A stretch of DNA of 64,000 nucleotides. Origin: Nymphaea colorata. Taxonomy: Eukaryota > Streptophyta > Magnoliopsida > Nymphaeales > Nymphaeaceae. The translations under genes and the position numbers were made by a program. Of the stretch, positions 46,550 to 59,432 are shown piece by piece. The notes beneath the pieces are model-generated. The model did no database searches and was not told the DNA's origin. It saw only the letters and a program-made list of their open reading frames with translations. Where the stretch lies: the NCBI RefSeq assembly GCF_008831285.2, contig NC_045150.1, forward strand, positions 15,127,362-15,191,361, read 5' to 3'. How positions within the stretch are numbered: position 1 is the first letter of the stretch; every line of letters starts with the position of its first letter.

Positions 46550-47962
46550 TGTAATCAACCAAAAATTTTCCCAAAATGATATGCCCTTTTATCAAAACAT
46601 AAAATCCAATTTTCGAAAAAAACATAAATTCAGATCCAAATCGAGCATTTCAGACTCAAAATTCGATTCGTGTCCGAAATGACAAAATTTGAGCGCAGCG
46701 CATGCACAGACCTTCCCTTTGTTTTAAAAAAACTCATTTCTCACGCCAAAATGAGTTTTAACACAAGTCACACGCTTGAGCGAGTCGACAACCGATTAAA
46801 CCAAAATCGGATTTGGAGCGAGTTTGGAGTTGCTCAAAATGGAGTCGACCGCTCATTTTTCTTTAGCAAAGAACTTTTTTTTACATATTTTAAATAAAAA
46901 TGAATTTTTAAACAATATTTTTATTTCATATTTATTTTATTAGATTTTATTAAAATTTCATTTGATTTAAAAAAAATGTTTGAGTTCTCGCTCGTCCCGA
47001 ACGCGCAGTCCTGCGACCGTGCATTGCGACACGCAGGTGACTGCGTGCGCGAGCTGTTGCATCGCGCGCGACCGCCCAGGCCGTGGTCACGCGGGATAGT
47101 GCCCGGAGCTGTTGCGTCCGACACTGTTATTTGCCCATTTCCCTCCTCCTTTTTGACAAAAAAACACCCTCCAAGGGGCAGTTTTAGCCTTTTTGGGTGG
47201 GCAACAGCCCTCCCACATCAAAAAATATTTTCTTGCAGGCCTAATGGCCAATCCCATCTATTTCATGCCTATACTTTTACGAAAAAATTGAAAATAAGTC
47301 AAAATTAGTTTAAGTTCGGATTGAAATATTATTAAATTTCAAAAAATTTGAATTTTGGGTTTTGGCTCCAAAATTGTTTATAAATACCCCCCACTTTCCT
47401 CCCTTTTGGGTAAAAGTTAGCCTTTGGAGAAACTCTAGTGTATTCTCACTTGATGACTTTGAGTTCCTTCCTTAGGTCTCTCTCTCAATATTCCTCTTTC
47501 TATTTCACTTTTTTCTCCCAACTTGGAGTAAACTACAACTCTCTTGGAGATATCCTCTTCATCATCATGGAGATTCTTTCAAGGTAAGTCCAAGATTATT
47601 TCAAGCATTTTTTTTATATTTTCACTAAGTCATTTCTCATTTAGAGGTATGTCATCATCATCCCTCTCATTTCTCTCTTATTTTCTTTTCTTCTCATCTT
47701 CATCCCCCATGGCCAAAGGAGATAATACTCAATATCTTTTTAGAGACAAAAGGCTATGCCTCATGATTGAATCATGTTTTCTCTTTTATTCAATATAACA
47801 TTGTCCTTCTTTATTCATTTTAAGGAGATAGCTCTTAATCTCTATTTTAGAGTTCAGAGGCTATGCTCAAGTGCACCGGGAACATGGAAAGATAAGATGA
47901 CATATCATTTCATAGTTACATCATGCCCTCTCTCCTAGTTGAACATTTCTCTCTCCATCATC

Positions 47963-47994
<32 letters not shown>

Positions 47995-49594
47995 TTCCTT
48001 CCTTACTATCAATGCATAGTTGTTTGGTTTTATATTTATATGTAAATGTATGATGGGAATGAGAGTGTGGTTTGAGGTTCTTTACCTTTGCCTTCATATT
48101 AATTTTTGAGGTTGAGACTTGTCCAACCCGAAGAAAACCCTCACGAAAATGTACATATTAATATGCATTTGCAAGTCATTTTGCGCTAATTTTCTTCCTA
48201 ATCACCCCATTAGGAACCCTAATGCATGCCTCGTTATATGGATTGTTTTTCTTCCATACCTAGCGGTGGAAGAAATGTACCTCTTGTAACAAACTAAATA
48301 ACAATATTCTATGTTTATATAAATCATATTTTCCAAAACATTTTCAAAAGAAACCTTCTAATACGGCCTTTGGGACTTAGCTTAGACTTTTGCATGAGTC
48401 CAAGCTCTTTTCTGGCCCATATTAAACTTGAAGTTGATAATTTTAAGTTATTTCTTGATTTTTAATCTTGTGAAAGCACGCATGTATATACATGTTATAT
48501 ACATATATGTACACATGATGACCCCCCATCTTTCTTTCTCTATGCTTTCACTTTTTGTTTTTCAAATTTCAATATGTGCATGAATGTGTATGTTCATGTG
48601 TTCTATTTCTTCTCTTCGAATATTTTATTCATCTTTTCAAGACAAATACCTCTCCTTACAAAATTTCTTATACATACGTATGTATATTTTCTTTTCCTCT
48701 AAAACCTCTCTTTCTCTTCAAACCAATACATATTTTCCTCTTAAGCTTATATATATATATGTATATGTGATGGTATGTACACATATATGCATGTCTTTCT
48801 CTATCTCTTTCTCTTTCTTTTCATAAGAGTGCTTTATCTCTTGTATTCTTTTTAACATTCTCCTCTCATGATCTTTTTATTTACCGACTTCATTAATACC
48901 ACAAACCAAATTATGACTCAATATTGAAATCAGGCTTGATGGTCTACAATCTCATTCCTCTCTCAAAAAACTTTTTCTTCTTATATATAATAAATATTTA
49001 CAAGAATCTTATATGTATGTTATGATAAGAATGCTCATAGATGAATGTTATGGTATGATGTCTTATTATCTTCTACATATAGGATCAATGCATTCATGCA
49101 TGCACACCCACTTAACATTACAAATGAGCACAATCACATCTCTAAAGGAACTTAAGTATAATTAGATGAAACTCTAAGTAGGTGGTAACCGAATTAGAGC
49201 AGAACCTCAAACCTACTTAAAGTCTTAAGAGAACACTAAAATGATTTCAAAACAATTTCCTACGCTTTCCAAATGATATTTACAAAGACTTTCCAATTAT
49301 AGTTTTTCCTAAAATATTTCATATTCTCAAGCAACTCTTCAAAAATCTTTTGAAAAGTTTGAAACATCAAACTTCCAATATTTGTCTACACTGCATATAG
49401 AATCAAAAAGATATTTAAGTTAAAATGAAATGCATTAATGATAAATATAGCCCTTGGGTTGATTTTCCCTAGTAAAGGCGCTTAGAATGGTCAATTCTCG
49501 TACCGACGGGCGAGTCCCTTTCTTTCCTATTTCACAACAAAACCTCATTTTTTTGGAGCACTCCAAAACCAATGAAAATTTTGGGATGCAAACA
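46550..49594 (+). repeat. Tat element 5' LTR (3045 bp)
   Basis: Starts TGTAATCA, ends GCAAACA. TATA-box candidate TATAAATA at 47379. Downstream of it are CT-rich blocks and two copies of a repeat unit containing AAGGAGATA...CTCAAT (about 47716 and 47823). (CT)n at about 47963-47992. Confidence 0.9.
47379..47386 (+). promoter_or_regulatory. Tat LTR TATA box candidate
   Basis: TATAAATA in GTT-TATAAATA-CCCC context, conserved in the 3' LTR at 58902, about 0.8 kb into the LTR. Confidence 0.65.
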
Positions 49595-49596
49595 GA

Positions 49597-49614
49597 TGGC
49601 GACCGTGATGGGAC
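49597..49614 (+). other. Tat element primer-binding site
   Basis: TGGCGACCGTGATGGGAC follows the LTR end after two bases. It resembles the TGGCGAC-type PBS of Tat/Ogre elements; the matching tRNA was not identified with certainty. Confidence 0.65.
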
Positions 49615-50384
49615 CCATAATCGTTTGGCAATGATGATAGTTGATGCATTTTTCACTAACTTGAACATCTTCTATATTGTCGATGATGGAGCATGTTCCC
49701 TACTTTGGCCTTAACCCCATTTGCATTTCATTACATTTTTTTGGTGATTGTATTTGATTTCTTACATATAAGACTAATTGAGGAGGATCAATTATGTTCA
49801 CTTAGATTTAGTATCAAATTAAACCCTCCTCAATTTAAGAGTTGTTTAAAGACAATGTTTGCTCTTCTATTTGTTTTAATCATCATCTTAGGCAACATTG
49901 CATTAGAGACAACTGATTTTGCATGATTTCTTATATTTAAAAATTCCTCATACCTATTTGTCCTGGTCATCATGTTGCGGGGCTTGGTCTTAGGTAGTAG
50001 CACAAGACTAAGCCTTACAACTGAACCACACCTTAGCGGGAAAGACCCTCGTTAGTACCATGAGTGGTAACTTGTGGTATATCGATGACTGTCTAAGAAG
50101 AAGTTGATAAACACTACCTTTAGCTGCCTAAAGAAGAACCTATGCTAGTACTAAGATATTTTGCTAAGGTACGCAAACATAACTTGACATTGGACCATCG
50201 TGACATAAAATTATCTCAATTAGGTCCCTATACCCATTTTTCTACAAAAATTATTTTAAATGACATATGGATGTGCATAAAACCTTGTGTGATGTTTTAC
50301 AAACTCATTGTGTACCTCTGCTTCATATTGTCTTTGTCAACCTAGTCAATTTTTTTCTAATCTAAATCTGTATCCTTTAGAGTC
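49615..50384 (+). other. Tat element leader
   Basis: No protein domain seen between the PBS and the pre-gag ORF. It is AT-rich with several short frames. Confidence 0.5.
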
Positions 50385-51642
50385 ATCCTCTAAGATGTAT
50401 TCCTTCCAACGTGGCGTCACATTCCCTTATGATCATATTCTCTTCGGGGAAGGATCTGAACGATCTATGTACATCTTTCTTGAGTATAAACCTTTGGTTC
50501 CTGAATGATATCAGTCTTGGCATTCTACCTTCTCTCGAATGTTTCTTTCTTACTTTGAAGAATGTGGGCTCGATACAGTGGTAACTGGAGGAATGTAGTC
50601 AGTTGATGAAAATTTGGTACATGCAATCGCCGAGCATTGGAACCCAAGGACCTCCTCTTTTTGGTTTTCATGGAGAGAAATGACAGTATTACTAGATGAA
50701 TTTGCTGAAATACTAGACCTCCATACCCCAACTTGTGATCCAAATGACCTAATTGCTCACTTTATTGGGTGAAAAAACTTGACCTTCAGTCGAAAACCAT
50801 GAAAATCAAAGCATCAACCTGAAAAATTTGTATGAAGAATTAGGAGCCTATGTTGAACCTTCCACTTTACTTCGAAAAGCCATAAAAAAATCAAATATTG
50901 TATGATGCTTTGCACAGTGGGAGTGACCATTTTCACCAATGGAAATGACCTCATAGATGTTTTTATTGCCCAACTTTTTTGGGTATGGGGGCATAGTGAG
51001 ACCCGAAAGTTGTTAGTAGCAATGACAGCCTTAGCCTTCTTTTATCAAGGACTCACCCGTTTCACCATTGGAGATATTGACTTCGTAGAAGGATGCACAT
51101 AGACTTTGCAATTATGGTTTCTCAAGCATGCGGGATCCCAAGCCAGTCTATTTAGAAACGTTGATGGAGCATTCAGTCTTAGAATGCTGTCTGATTGAAC
51201 GATTATATGGAGATGAGATCATTTGGGACTATCGTGATCGTCGTGAGAGTCCACCTCGTTACACTCACCATCCTCATGGGCGTACTGTACTCTTGGGCCT
51301 TTATTTCATAACTAATTATTGTGCTGATAGATGCATGAGACAGTTCTCTCAAAGGCAGAAGATGGTCTCCGTACATACATTAATTGGAGCTATTCCGGAA
51401 TTTGACCTCAGCACTTCTCAATGGGTGGCATTGTTCGCAGTGGCTCGACAAGAATAGAAGACACAAATATCATAAAATTGGTTCGCATGCCTAATGGTAA
51501 AGAAGGAATACGCCGAGTGGTGGGATGCCAACCGACCACCATCCATACTTCCTTAAAAGTTTACATTGTCAATCTTGTATTCCTTATGTCATTATCGGTC
51601 ATTGTCATTTTTGTAAGTATTTTCTTTGGATGTAACTTTTAA
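50385..51642 (+). pseudogene. Pre-gag ORF1, plant-mobile-domain-like
   Basis: Broken frames encode FSRMFLSYFEECGLD, then LVHAIAEHWNPRTSSFWFSW followed by REMTVLLDEFAEILDLH. This is the pattern of the plant mobile domain (aminotransferase-like PMD): a W-P-T-F block, then G/REMT, then L-D-a-LLgL. Further on, MEHSVLECCLIERLYGDEII and, near the end in another frame, an E-Y-A-E-W-W motif also fit PMD proteins. Tat/Ogre elements have an ORF1 here of unsettled function. At least five stops or frameshifts are present. The PMD assignment is by eye. Confidence 0.55.
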
Positions 51643-51743
51643 AAACTCTTAATGCAATATGAACCTTCATTTTGTCATCAATTCCTTCCAATGACTCATC
51701 ATTTTCCTGTCTCACAAGGTGAATACTTGAAAGCCAACAAGAT

Positions 51744-53522
51744 GGTTGAAACCAGATCGCAAGCTAAACAGGCTCCTCAGAATGGGGCTTCACCTTTCAA
51801 GCTTAGCCCAGAAACACTTGGCCTCCCAGCAATCGATGCAGAAGGTTATTATATGTTCCGGTTGTTCATGAAGTGATTCATGAGGGAGCAAGAAGAACAA
51901 ATGGCCTTGATGATTACTCCAGAACCAGAAAAAGAAAAAGCTTCCAAGCAGAAGAGAAAGAAAAAACACAACAAATCTTCTCCTACAGATCGAGATAAGA
52001 ATCATATGGGCTCAGATTCAATAACTAGTAAGGAGGAAAAACCCGAACTGTTTCTTCTTCAAAGAAAAAGACAACAAAGAAAAGCAAAAAGGAAAAAGAA
52101 ATTATGACAGAAAGCAGTTCACATAGCCCTATCACCATTGAAAGTTTGGAAGATAAACCCAAAAGGAAGAGAAAGCCTACCAAGAAAGGCAAAAAGACCA
52201 AGAAGCACATCTCTAATAGTAGATCAAACAATGAGAGTTCTAAAGAGAAAGTAAAGGAGGTGAAGGGCAAGAAGAAAAAGGCCAAGCCAGAATTGGTCGA
52301 ATCAAGTAATTATGAAAGTCCGACTAAGCGCAGATTCTATGAAATGGAGAAAAGAATGAACAATCTTGAGCTTAGGGGAAGAGGAAAATGTTCATACTCA
52401 TGTGAGGACTACTACCTTGGCATTGAAAGGGACGAAGACGTGAAAGGTGAGATGAAAGTCTCATGCACGGTTTTGAATGAGAGAAAGAAGTTTGCCCAGA
52501 GAGTTCGTCCAATATGATGAAACCACTTGCCCACACATTCATCTTTCAAACTTTTTCAATGATTGCTACAAAATTCGGACAAATAACAGAGCTTTGTTTC
52601 GATATTTTTCAAGAAGTCTTGAAGGCATCGCCGCACAATGCTACAAAGAAAATGTCAACCCAGTCGAGCTGAAGGAATTTGATAAATTGATTAACATGTT
52701 TGTCAAAAGATTTGAACAAAATGCTCCTATGGCTCCAATCCTCAGTACTATTTGCAGTGTCCGTAAGAAATAGGGAGAAAAGCTCGAGAATTGGTCAAAA
52801 AATGAAGAATTCAGTGCAACATGATGAAGGAGCCCATTTCTAAAACACAAGGCTTGTCACTCATCAGGAAAAATCTTGCCCAGCCCTTGAAAAGTCTTAT
52901 CCGCAATGCCCCGATCAAGACTTTTGCTGAGTTAATTGAACAAGCAAACTCAATAGAAAGAATTGAGGAAGGAGATTTTGATGGCATTATTGCTCCTAAG
53001 TACAAAGAAGATGAAAAGAAAGAAGGAATGACACAGTTGCTTGCATACTTCATAGCCAATGCTGGCATTAGAAAGAACCATGGTAATAGCTATAAGCATG
53101 ACAAAGAAGTTACTCACAAGAAGAACACACAGTTTCCCAAAGGCGACGATGAAAGGAAAAACAAGCACCCAGGTTGGGGCTATGACCAGAAATTCACTCC
53201 TCTTAGTCATTCTCGTGAGAAGATCCTGAAATACCTCCTCGCCAAAGGAACTATCATCTTGCCGAAAGTCTCAGAGCCTCCGAAAATGATGGAAGGAAAT
53301 AAAGAGAAACTATGTAAGTTTCATCGTATCCCTGGTCATGACACCGATGATTGTTTTGTCCTCAAAAATGTTATTCAAGACTTCATCAACAAAAATCTCA
53401 AGATTTGTGATGATAGCACCCCTGAGATATTAAGAAATCTATTTCCTCATCACGGGAAGGCGGCAGTAGCTACAATCACCAAAGGCACTCCACTCCCATA
53501 TCATCCACAAGAGCACATCTGA
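51744..53522 (+). pseudogene. Tat gag
   Basis: Starts MVETRSQAK (51744), a usual Ogre/Tat gag opening, followed by long Lys-rich stretches (51880-52330). The Retrotrans_gag region lies near 52500-52970 (YFSRSLEGIAAQCY; LINMFVKRFEQN). The frame 52821-53522 is 233 codons and ends with the zinc-like motif CKFHRIPGHDTDDC followed by LKNVIQDFI. Stops at about 51874, 52105, 52515 and 52771 break the frame, so no full product can be made from this copy. Confidence 0.85.
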
Positions 53523-53799
53523 CCTTGCAATGGAAGCAGTTCACACCAAGTCATGGTGACAGATCGAGGTAAAAATCCTTTGGATTTCATTGCTATGATG
53601 AACGACATGACATAAAGTTCACCTAAGAAACTTCCCATGATTTCAAAGACTTTTATCTTACAAGGCGATGAATCATCAGATGACTCCTCGGATGGAGATC
53701 CATGCTACTTGAATGTTCTCCCCTTGAAAGAGCGTATGGTTGAGGGAGCATGGATTCGACCCTATAAAGACTAATCAATTACCTTTTCAGAGAAGGACC

Positions 53800-54160
53800 T
53801 CTCAAAATAGGGATATTACTGTGAAAATGCTCTTTACATCGTCGTTCAGATCAATGGGATGACTGTGCCATATGTGTTGATTGATGGAGAAAGTGGCCTG
53901 AATATTTATCCTGATCTCACGGCCAAAGCATTGGGGTTTCGTGAAGACAAATACCGCTTTGATAATATCAAAATCTACGGATATGATGGCTGAGGCATGA
54001 ACAACAAAGGTACCCTCGACATGAACGTGATCATTGAGAACACCAGTCATTGCATTGTGTTCCATGTGGTGGATGTACCACCATCATATAACTTGCTTCT
54101 AGGACGACCTTAGATCCGTCAAGGTTAAGGAATCCCATCCACTCTTTATCAGTGCCTCAA
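53800..54160 (+). pseudogene. Tat protease
   Basis: The frame reads VPYVLIDGESGLNIYPDLTA, where the family has L-I-D-G-G-S-xxN; the catalytic Asp is kept but G-G-S is G-E-S. It ends with PPSYNLLLGRP, the conserved domain end. In-frame stops at about 53991 and 54110. Confidence 0.8.
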
Positions 54161-54227
54161 ATAGAATTCCGGCCCATCGGTCATCACCATACGTGCTGAG
54201 GATCCGATTGAAAGGTTAGTACAACTA

Positions 54228-54714
54228 ATGCTCCTTAGGTCGATTGAGTCGGTGGATGTATCCAACATAATAACAACAAAAGATAGACATTTGGAAGAAT
54301 GGATGCAGAACATAAAGATAGGTGAATCATCTGGAAGTACCCATACTGTTTCAAGCAGTCATGCAAGTTACAAAAAACACCCATTGTATGTTCATTTCAT
54401 GAAAAACCCTAAGGGATTTCAGTTGCTTCTGAAAGATGGCTACCATCCATTCACTGGCCATCGAGAAGAACAAAGATGGCATCCTAGAGCCAATCCATAT
54501 GTCTTTTCAGATGAACACCAGAGCTGATAGTATTCACTTTTGTTTCAAATCATTTCATGAATTTTGTAATCTTAAACTTCTTTTTTGTCTGGTCTCATGA
54601 GAGGACCCCTTCTATGAACTAAGAACTTCTTTTTTATACACAATGCAAATAATCTTTTGTTGTCAATTTTAATTTCATCTAATTTTTTCCTTTGCTTAAC
54701 TGGCTTGCAGTCTA
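54228..54714 (+). pseudogene. Tat pol linker between protease and RT
   Basis: A 99-codon frame (54228-54527) without a known fold, containing KKHPLYVHFMKNPKGFQLLL and DGYHPFTGHREEQRWHP. A non-coding-looking T-rich stretch follows to 54714. In Ogre-like elements an intron can occur in this part of the polyprotein gene; the T-rich stretch ends in TTGCAG (54710), a good acceptor. Confidence 0.5.
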
Positions 54715-55440
54715 GCAACAGGACCTATTAAAGGCAAATTCATTTGTTCCATCGATTACCCCGAATGGTTGGTGAACATCGTGGTGGTCCCCAAGAAAAA
54801 TGGCAAAGTTAGGTTGTGCATCGACTTTCAAGACTTGAACAAAGCACACTGAAGGATGATTATCTTCTTCCAAACATTGATCTGTTGCTAGACAGTAGTG
54901 TAGGTCATACAATGTTCTCTTTCATGGATGGATATTCAAATATAATCAGATCAAATTAGCAGTCAAAGATCAACCTAAGACCGCATGCACAAAATCATGG
55001 ATGCGTATATCGATGACATATTGATTAAATCGAAGATGAGAGAATATCATATCGAAACTCTTGCCCAAGTATTCAAGAGACTTTTATAGTACAAGCTTTG
55101 CTTGAATCCTCAAAAGTGTCTGTTTGGGGTTGAGTTAGGCAAGCTCTTGGGTTTCATGATCAGTAAGAAGGGGATCAAAATGGATCTTACCAAGGCTAAA
55201 ACAATCATCGATATGCCACCACCTACCAATAACAAGGAGTTGCGAAGTTTGCAAGGGTGAATCCAGTCCATCAGATGATTTATTTCCAATTTAGACATGA
55301 GATGCAAATCATTGAACCAGCTTCTGAGGAAAGGCATCAAGTTTGAATGAGATTTTGAATGCCAATAGTCATTCAAAAGGATCAAGAAATACCTTCTGAA
55401 TCCACCAATTCTAAAACCCTCGGTGTTCGGTAGACCATTA
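54715..55440 (+). pseudogene. Tat reverse transcriptase with core deletion
   Basis: PEWLVNIVVVPKKNGKVRLC and IDFQDLNKA open the RT. Then QIKLAV-DQ-KTACTK jumps almost directly to YIDDILIKS (55006-55032). The segment that should hold the MPFGL-NA--TFQR block is missing, an internal deletion of roughly 40-60 codons. The YIDD aspartates remain. There are many stops. Confidence 0.8.
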
Positions 55441-56280
55441 CTGCTTTATATCACGGTAAATGAGTCAACATGTGGTGGCTTTTTGGCATAATATGAGGAA
55501 AGAAGTCACATCGAGCATGCAATCTATTACATTAGCAAAGCTTTTGTGCAGTACGAAAAGAAGTACTCTCCAATAAAAAAAACTTGTCTAACATTGGTTT
55601 GGATGTGTCAAAAGGTAAGACATTATTTACTAGCTTGTGAAGTCAAGATCCTCTCCAAGCTTAATCCTCTCAAGTATATCTTGGAATGGTCTTTCCTTAA
55701 TGGACGCATCGCCAAATGGTAAGATCTGCTAATGCAATATGATCTTGAATATGTGTCACAAAAATCAATCAAAGGACAAACAATTACGGATCAGTTAGCA
55801 GACTTTCCCTAATACGAGAAAATCCAAACAAACGATGAGTTTTCAGATGAACATGCTCTAAGATTGGAGACGATTCTGACATGGAAGATGTACTTTGATG
55901 AGTCCAAAAATGTGATGGGAGCAGACATAGACATCTTAGTCATCACTTCGAAAGATGAAATGATCTCGTATTCTTTGAAACTCCATTTTTCATGTACCCA
56001 TAACATGGCTGAATATGAAGCCCCCTTACAAGGGCTTTGTTATTTATTGAGTTTTCAAGTGAAAAGGGTGCATGCCTTTGGAGACTCTAAGCTTATTATA
56101 AACTAAGTGAACGGAGAATGGCAAGTCCAAGACCAAAAAGTTGGTGCCATATTAATAGATCGCTACCTCCTTAATCCGTCAGTTTGAAGAAGTACAACTG
56201 GCTCACATAAAGAGAGAAGGTAACCCTATTGCAGATGGCCTCGCTAGCCTAGGATCCACCATCACTTTTCGAACAATTGA
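55441..56280 (+). pseudogene. Tat RNase H and second archaeal-type RNase H
   Basis: RNase H: YYISKAFVQYEKKYSPIKKT and YEERSHIEHA in frame pieces at about 55500-55620, with TCLTLVWMCQKVRHYL next. After a linker, a second RNase H of archaeal type at about 55888-56106 reads MYFDESKNVMGADIDILVI, then SCTHNMAEYEAPLQGLCYLL and VHAFGDSKLIIN, keeping the D..E..D acidic positions. Two RNase H domains are diagnostic of Tat elements. Frames are broken between them. Confidence 0.82.
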
Positions 56281-56281
56281 A

Positions 56282-57440
56282 GTGATTCGTTCTTTTGAGA
56301 TTAGAAGATTAGAACACCCTGCTTTTGAAACAAAGATGCATGTTCATCATATCCAAGAGGGGAATACGCCTTGGTACCATGACATCAAAAGGTACTTTGA
56401 AAGCAGAGAATTCTCGACTAAAATGGCCAAAAATGAACAAAAGCAATCCAACGTATGTCAGCAAGGTAGTTTATTATTGCAGGGTTATTATACAGACGTG
56501 GATTTAGCACTGAATATTCACAGTGCGTTGATGAAGATGAGGCAAAGGAAGTCATCGAAGAGTCACATCAAGGAGACTGTGGAGGCCTTGTTGGTTACCA
56601 AACCCTCACCAAACAGATAATTTGAGTAGGATATTATTGGCCTACTATGCAAAAGGATTGTTACCAATTTGTCAAAAGGTGCAAAGAATGCCAACTGCAT
56701 GCTCCAGTGATTCATGCACCAGCCTCTCAATTGCATTCCATGACATCGCCTTGGCCATTTTCTATGTGGGCCTTTGATGTTGTCGGACCTATATCCCCTA
56801 CAGCTTCTAATGGCCATAAGTATTTTTTGGCTCCAATGGATTATTTTACCAAGTTGGTAGAAGTTATCACACTCAGAACAGTGGAAGGACATCATGTAGT
56901 CATTCACAAAAATTTTCTTTACAGATTTGGAGTCCCTCATGATATAGTATCTGAGAATGGGACCCATTTTAAGAATGAAAAGATGAGACAGTTGTGCAGC
57001 AAATACCACATCAAGCACCATTTTTCAGCTCCTTAGTACGCCCAAGGCAATGGACAAGCAGAGGCTACCAACAAAATCCTGATCCACATCTTGGAACGAA
57101 CAGTGGAAACTGGAAGAACTAGCATGAAAAGATGCATAACGCTTTATGGGCATATCGCACCACTATGAGAACTCAAACTAATGCTACTCCAGCAGAGCTA
57201 GTCAATGGAACAGAAGTAGTTTTATCACTACATGTGCTAAAACCTGCTTTGACGTTCGTTTCTCTTATAGAGCTTCATCTAAATCAATATGAGTCGAAAA
57301 GACTAATGCAGCTCGATCTGCTAGATGAAAAGAGGCTAAAAGTAGCCAAACACACTGAAGCTTATCACCAAAGCGTAGCCAGACAGTTTGCCAAATCAGT
57401 TATTGAGAGACAGTTCAAAGTGAATGACTTAGTTCTATGA
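56282..57440 (+). pseudogene. Tat integrase
   Basis: Zinc-binding part near 56560-56700 (H..H broken by frameshift; CKECQLHAP in frame 56647-57036), then the core WAFDVVGPIS, FLAPMDYFTKLVE and DIVSENGTHF, and after a TAG at 57034 NGQAEATNKIL. So D, D and E are all readable. The following frame 57132-57440 has ALWAYRTTMRTQTNATPAEL and RQFKVNDLVL, the C-terminal integrase region. Confidence 0.88.
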
Positions 57441-57747
57441 TCAGTGGCATACCTCGGAGGACGACCATGAGGCAAGTGGGTGCCGAACTGGGAAGACCCA
57501 TATGTCATTCAGGAAGTCTTACCCCGTAATTCATATCGACTGATTAATGCTGATGGGTGGAACTTGCCGATCCTGTTAATGCCCTTCACCTCAATAAATT
57601 TGATGCCTAGTCCTCTTGTATTTGTTTTCCAATCAATGTCAAGTATTTGTGTTTCCACATCTACCATTCAATGTAGATTCTTCCCAGTCGTAAAACATGA
57701 CAATTACATTGGGGCAGTTTTTTATTATTATCGCTCAAGACTTGAGA

Positions 57748-58045
57748 GCAACCCATGCAGGTAAAAGGTTAAACATGCAAATATGAAGGTAACCCATGCA
57801 GGCAAGGGGTTAAACCTGCAATGCTAGCCGAAGCAACCCATACAGGTAAAGGGGTTAAACCTGTGCTACTAGCCAAAGCAACCTACACAGTTAAAGGGTT
57901 CAATTTGTGATGCAAGTCATGGCAACTCATTCAAGGGGTGTTAAACCTGAATTTGAAATCGGCAAACCCGCGCAGTTAAGAGGTCAAACCTGCAAATTTA
58001 AGCCCAAACAACCCTTTGAGGTGAGGGGGTAAGCCTGAAACGTTA
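57748..58045 (+). repeat. Minisatellite of about 43-bp units in the Tat 3' untranslated region
   Basis: About seven degenerate tandem units starting near 57748, 57788, 57833, 57878, 57922, 57962 and 58006. The shared core is GCAACCCATGCAGGTAAAGG followed by GGTTAAACCTGCA. It lies between integrase and the 3' LTR, where Tat/Ogre elements are known to carry tandem repeats. Confidence 0.85.
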
Positions 58046-58121
58046 CTCTGCACATGTTTTGTTTGAAAAATTTGTGGTGCTTATCTTTGTCACTAAGCAT
58101 GACTAACACCGGCTTAGCAAC

Positions 58122-58134
58122 AAAGAGGGACATC
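58122..58134 (+). other. Tat polypurine tract
   Basis: AAAGAGGGACATC just before the 3' LTR. Confidence 0.65.
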
Positions 58135-59432
58135 TATAATCACCCCAATTTTTTTCAAAATGATACGCCCTTTTATAAAAACACAAAATTCAATTTTTAG
58201 AAAAAACCTAAGTTCAGATCCAAATCGAGCATTTCAGACCCAAAATTCGAATCACATTCGAAACGACAAAATTTGAGCGTCGCGCACGCACAGACCTTCC
58301 CTTTGTTTTAAAAAAACTCCTTTCTCACACCAAAATGAGTTTTAAACCCAAGTCACACGCTTGAACGAGTCGACAGCCGGTTAAACCAAAATCAGATTTG
58401 GAGCGAGTTCAGAGTCGCTCAAAATGGAATCAACCACCCATTTTTCTTTAACAACGAACTTTTTTTGCATATTTTAAATAAAAATGAACGTTTAAACAAT
58501 ATTCTTATTTCATATTCATTTTATAAGATTTTACTGAATTTTATTTGATTTAACATTGTGCGACCACGAGCACGAGCTGTTGCGGTCGCGCGTTGGCAAG
58601 CACGATTGCCCATGCCATGGTTGGGCAGGATAGCACCCGGCGTTGTTGCGTTCCGGCGTTGTTATTTGCCCATTTCCCCCCTCCTTTTTGACAAAAAAAG
58701 ACCCTCCAAGAGGTGATTTTAGTCTTTTTGGGTGGGCAACAGCCCTAATGTTTCTTGCAGGCCTAATGGCTAATCCCATCTATTTCAAGCCTATTTCTTT
58801 TACAAAAAAATTGAAAATAAGTCAAAATTAGTTGAAATTCGGATGAAAATATTATTAAATTTCAAAAAATTTGAATTTTGGGTTTTGGCTCCAAAATTCT
58901 CTATAAATACCCCTTACTTTCCTCCATCTTGGGCAAGAGTTAGCCCTTGAAGAAACTCTAGTGTATTCTCGCTTGAAGACTTAGAGTTTCTCCCTTAGCT
59001 CTCTCTCTCCCTCTCGCTCTTTCCATTTCTCTTTTTCCTCTTCAACTTGGAGCAAGCTATAACTCTCCTGGAGATATCCTCTTCATCTTGGAGATTCTTT
59101 CCATGTGAGTCCAAGATTATTTCAAGCAAGGTTTTTTTTCATTTTCACTAAGTCATTTCTCATTTAGAGGTATGTCATTATCATCCGTCTCATTTGTCTC
59201 CTATTTTCTTTTCTTCTCATCTTCATCTCTCCACAGACAAAGGAGATAGCACTCAATATCTTTTGAGACAAGAGGCTGTGCTCAAGTGCACCGGGAGCAA
59301 GAAAAGATGAGATGATCTTTTATATTATGATTGAATTTTGTTTTCTCTTTTATTGGATATAGCACTGTCCTTCTTTCTCCATTTTCTTCTCATCTTCATC
59401 TCCCCATGGCTAAAGGAGATGGCACTCAATCT

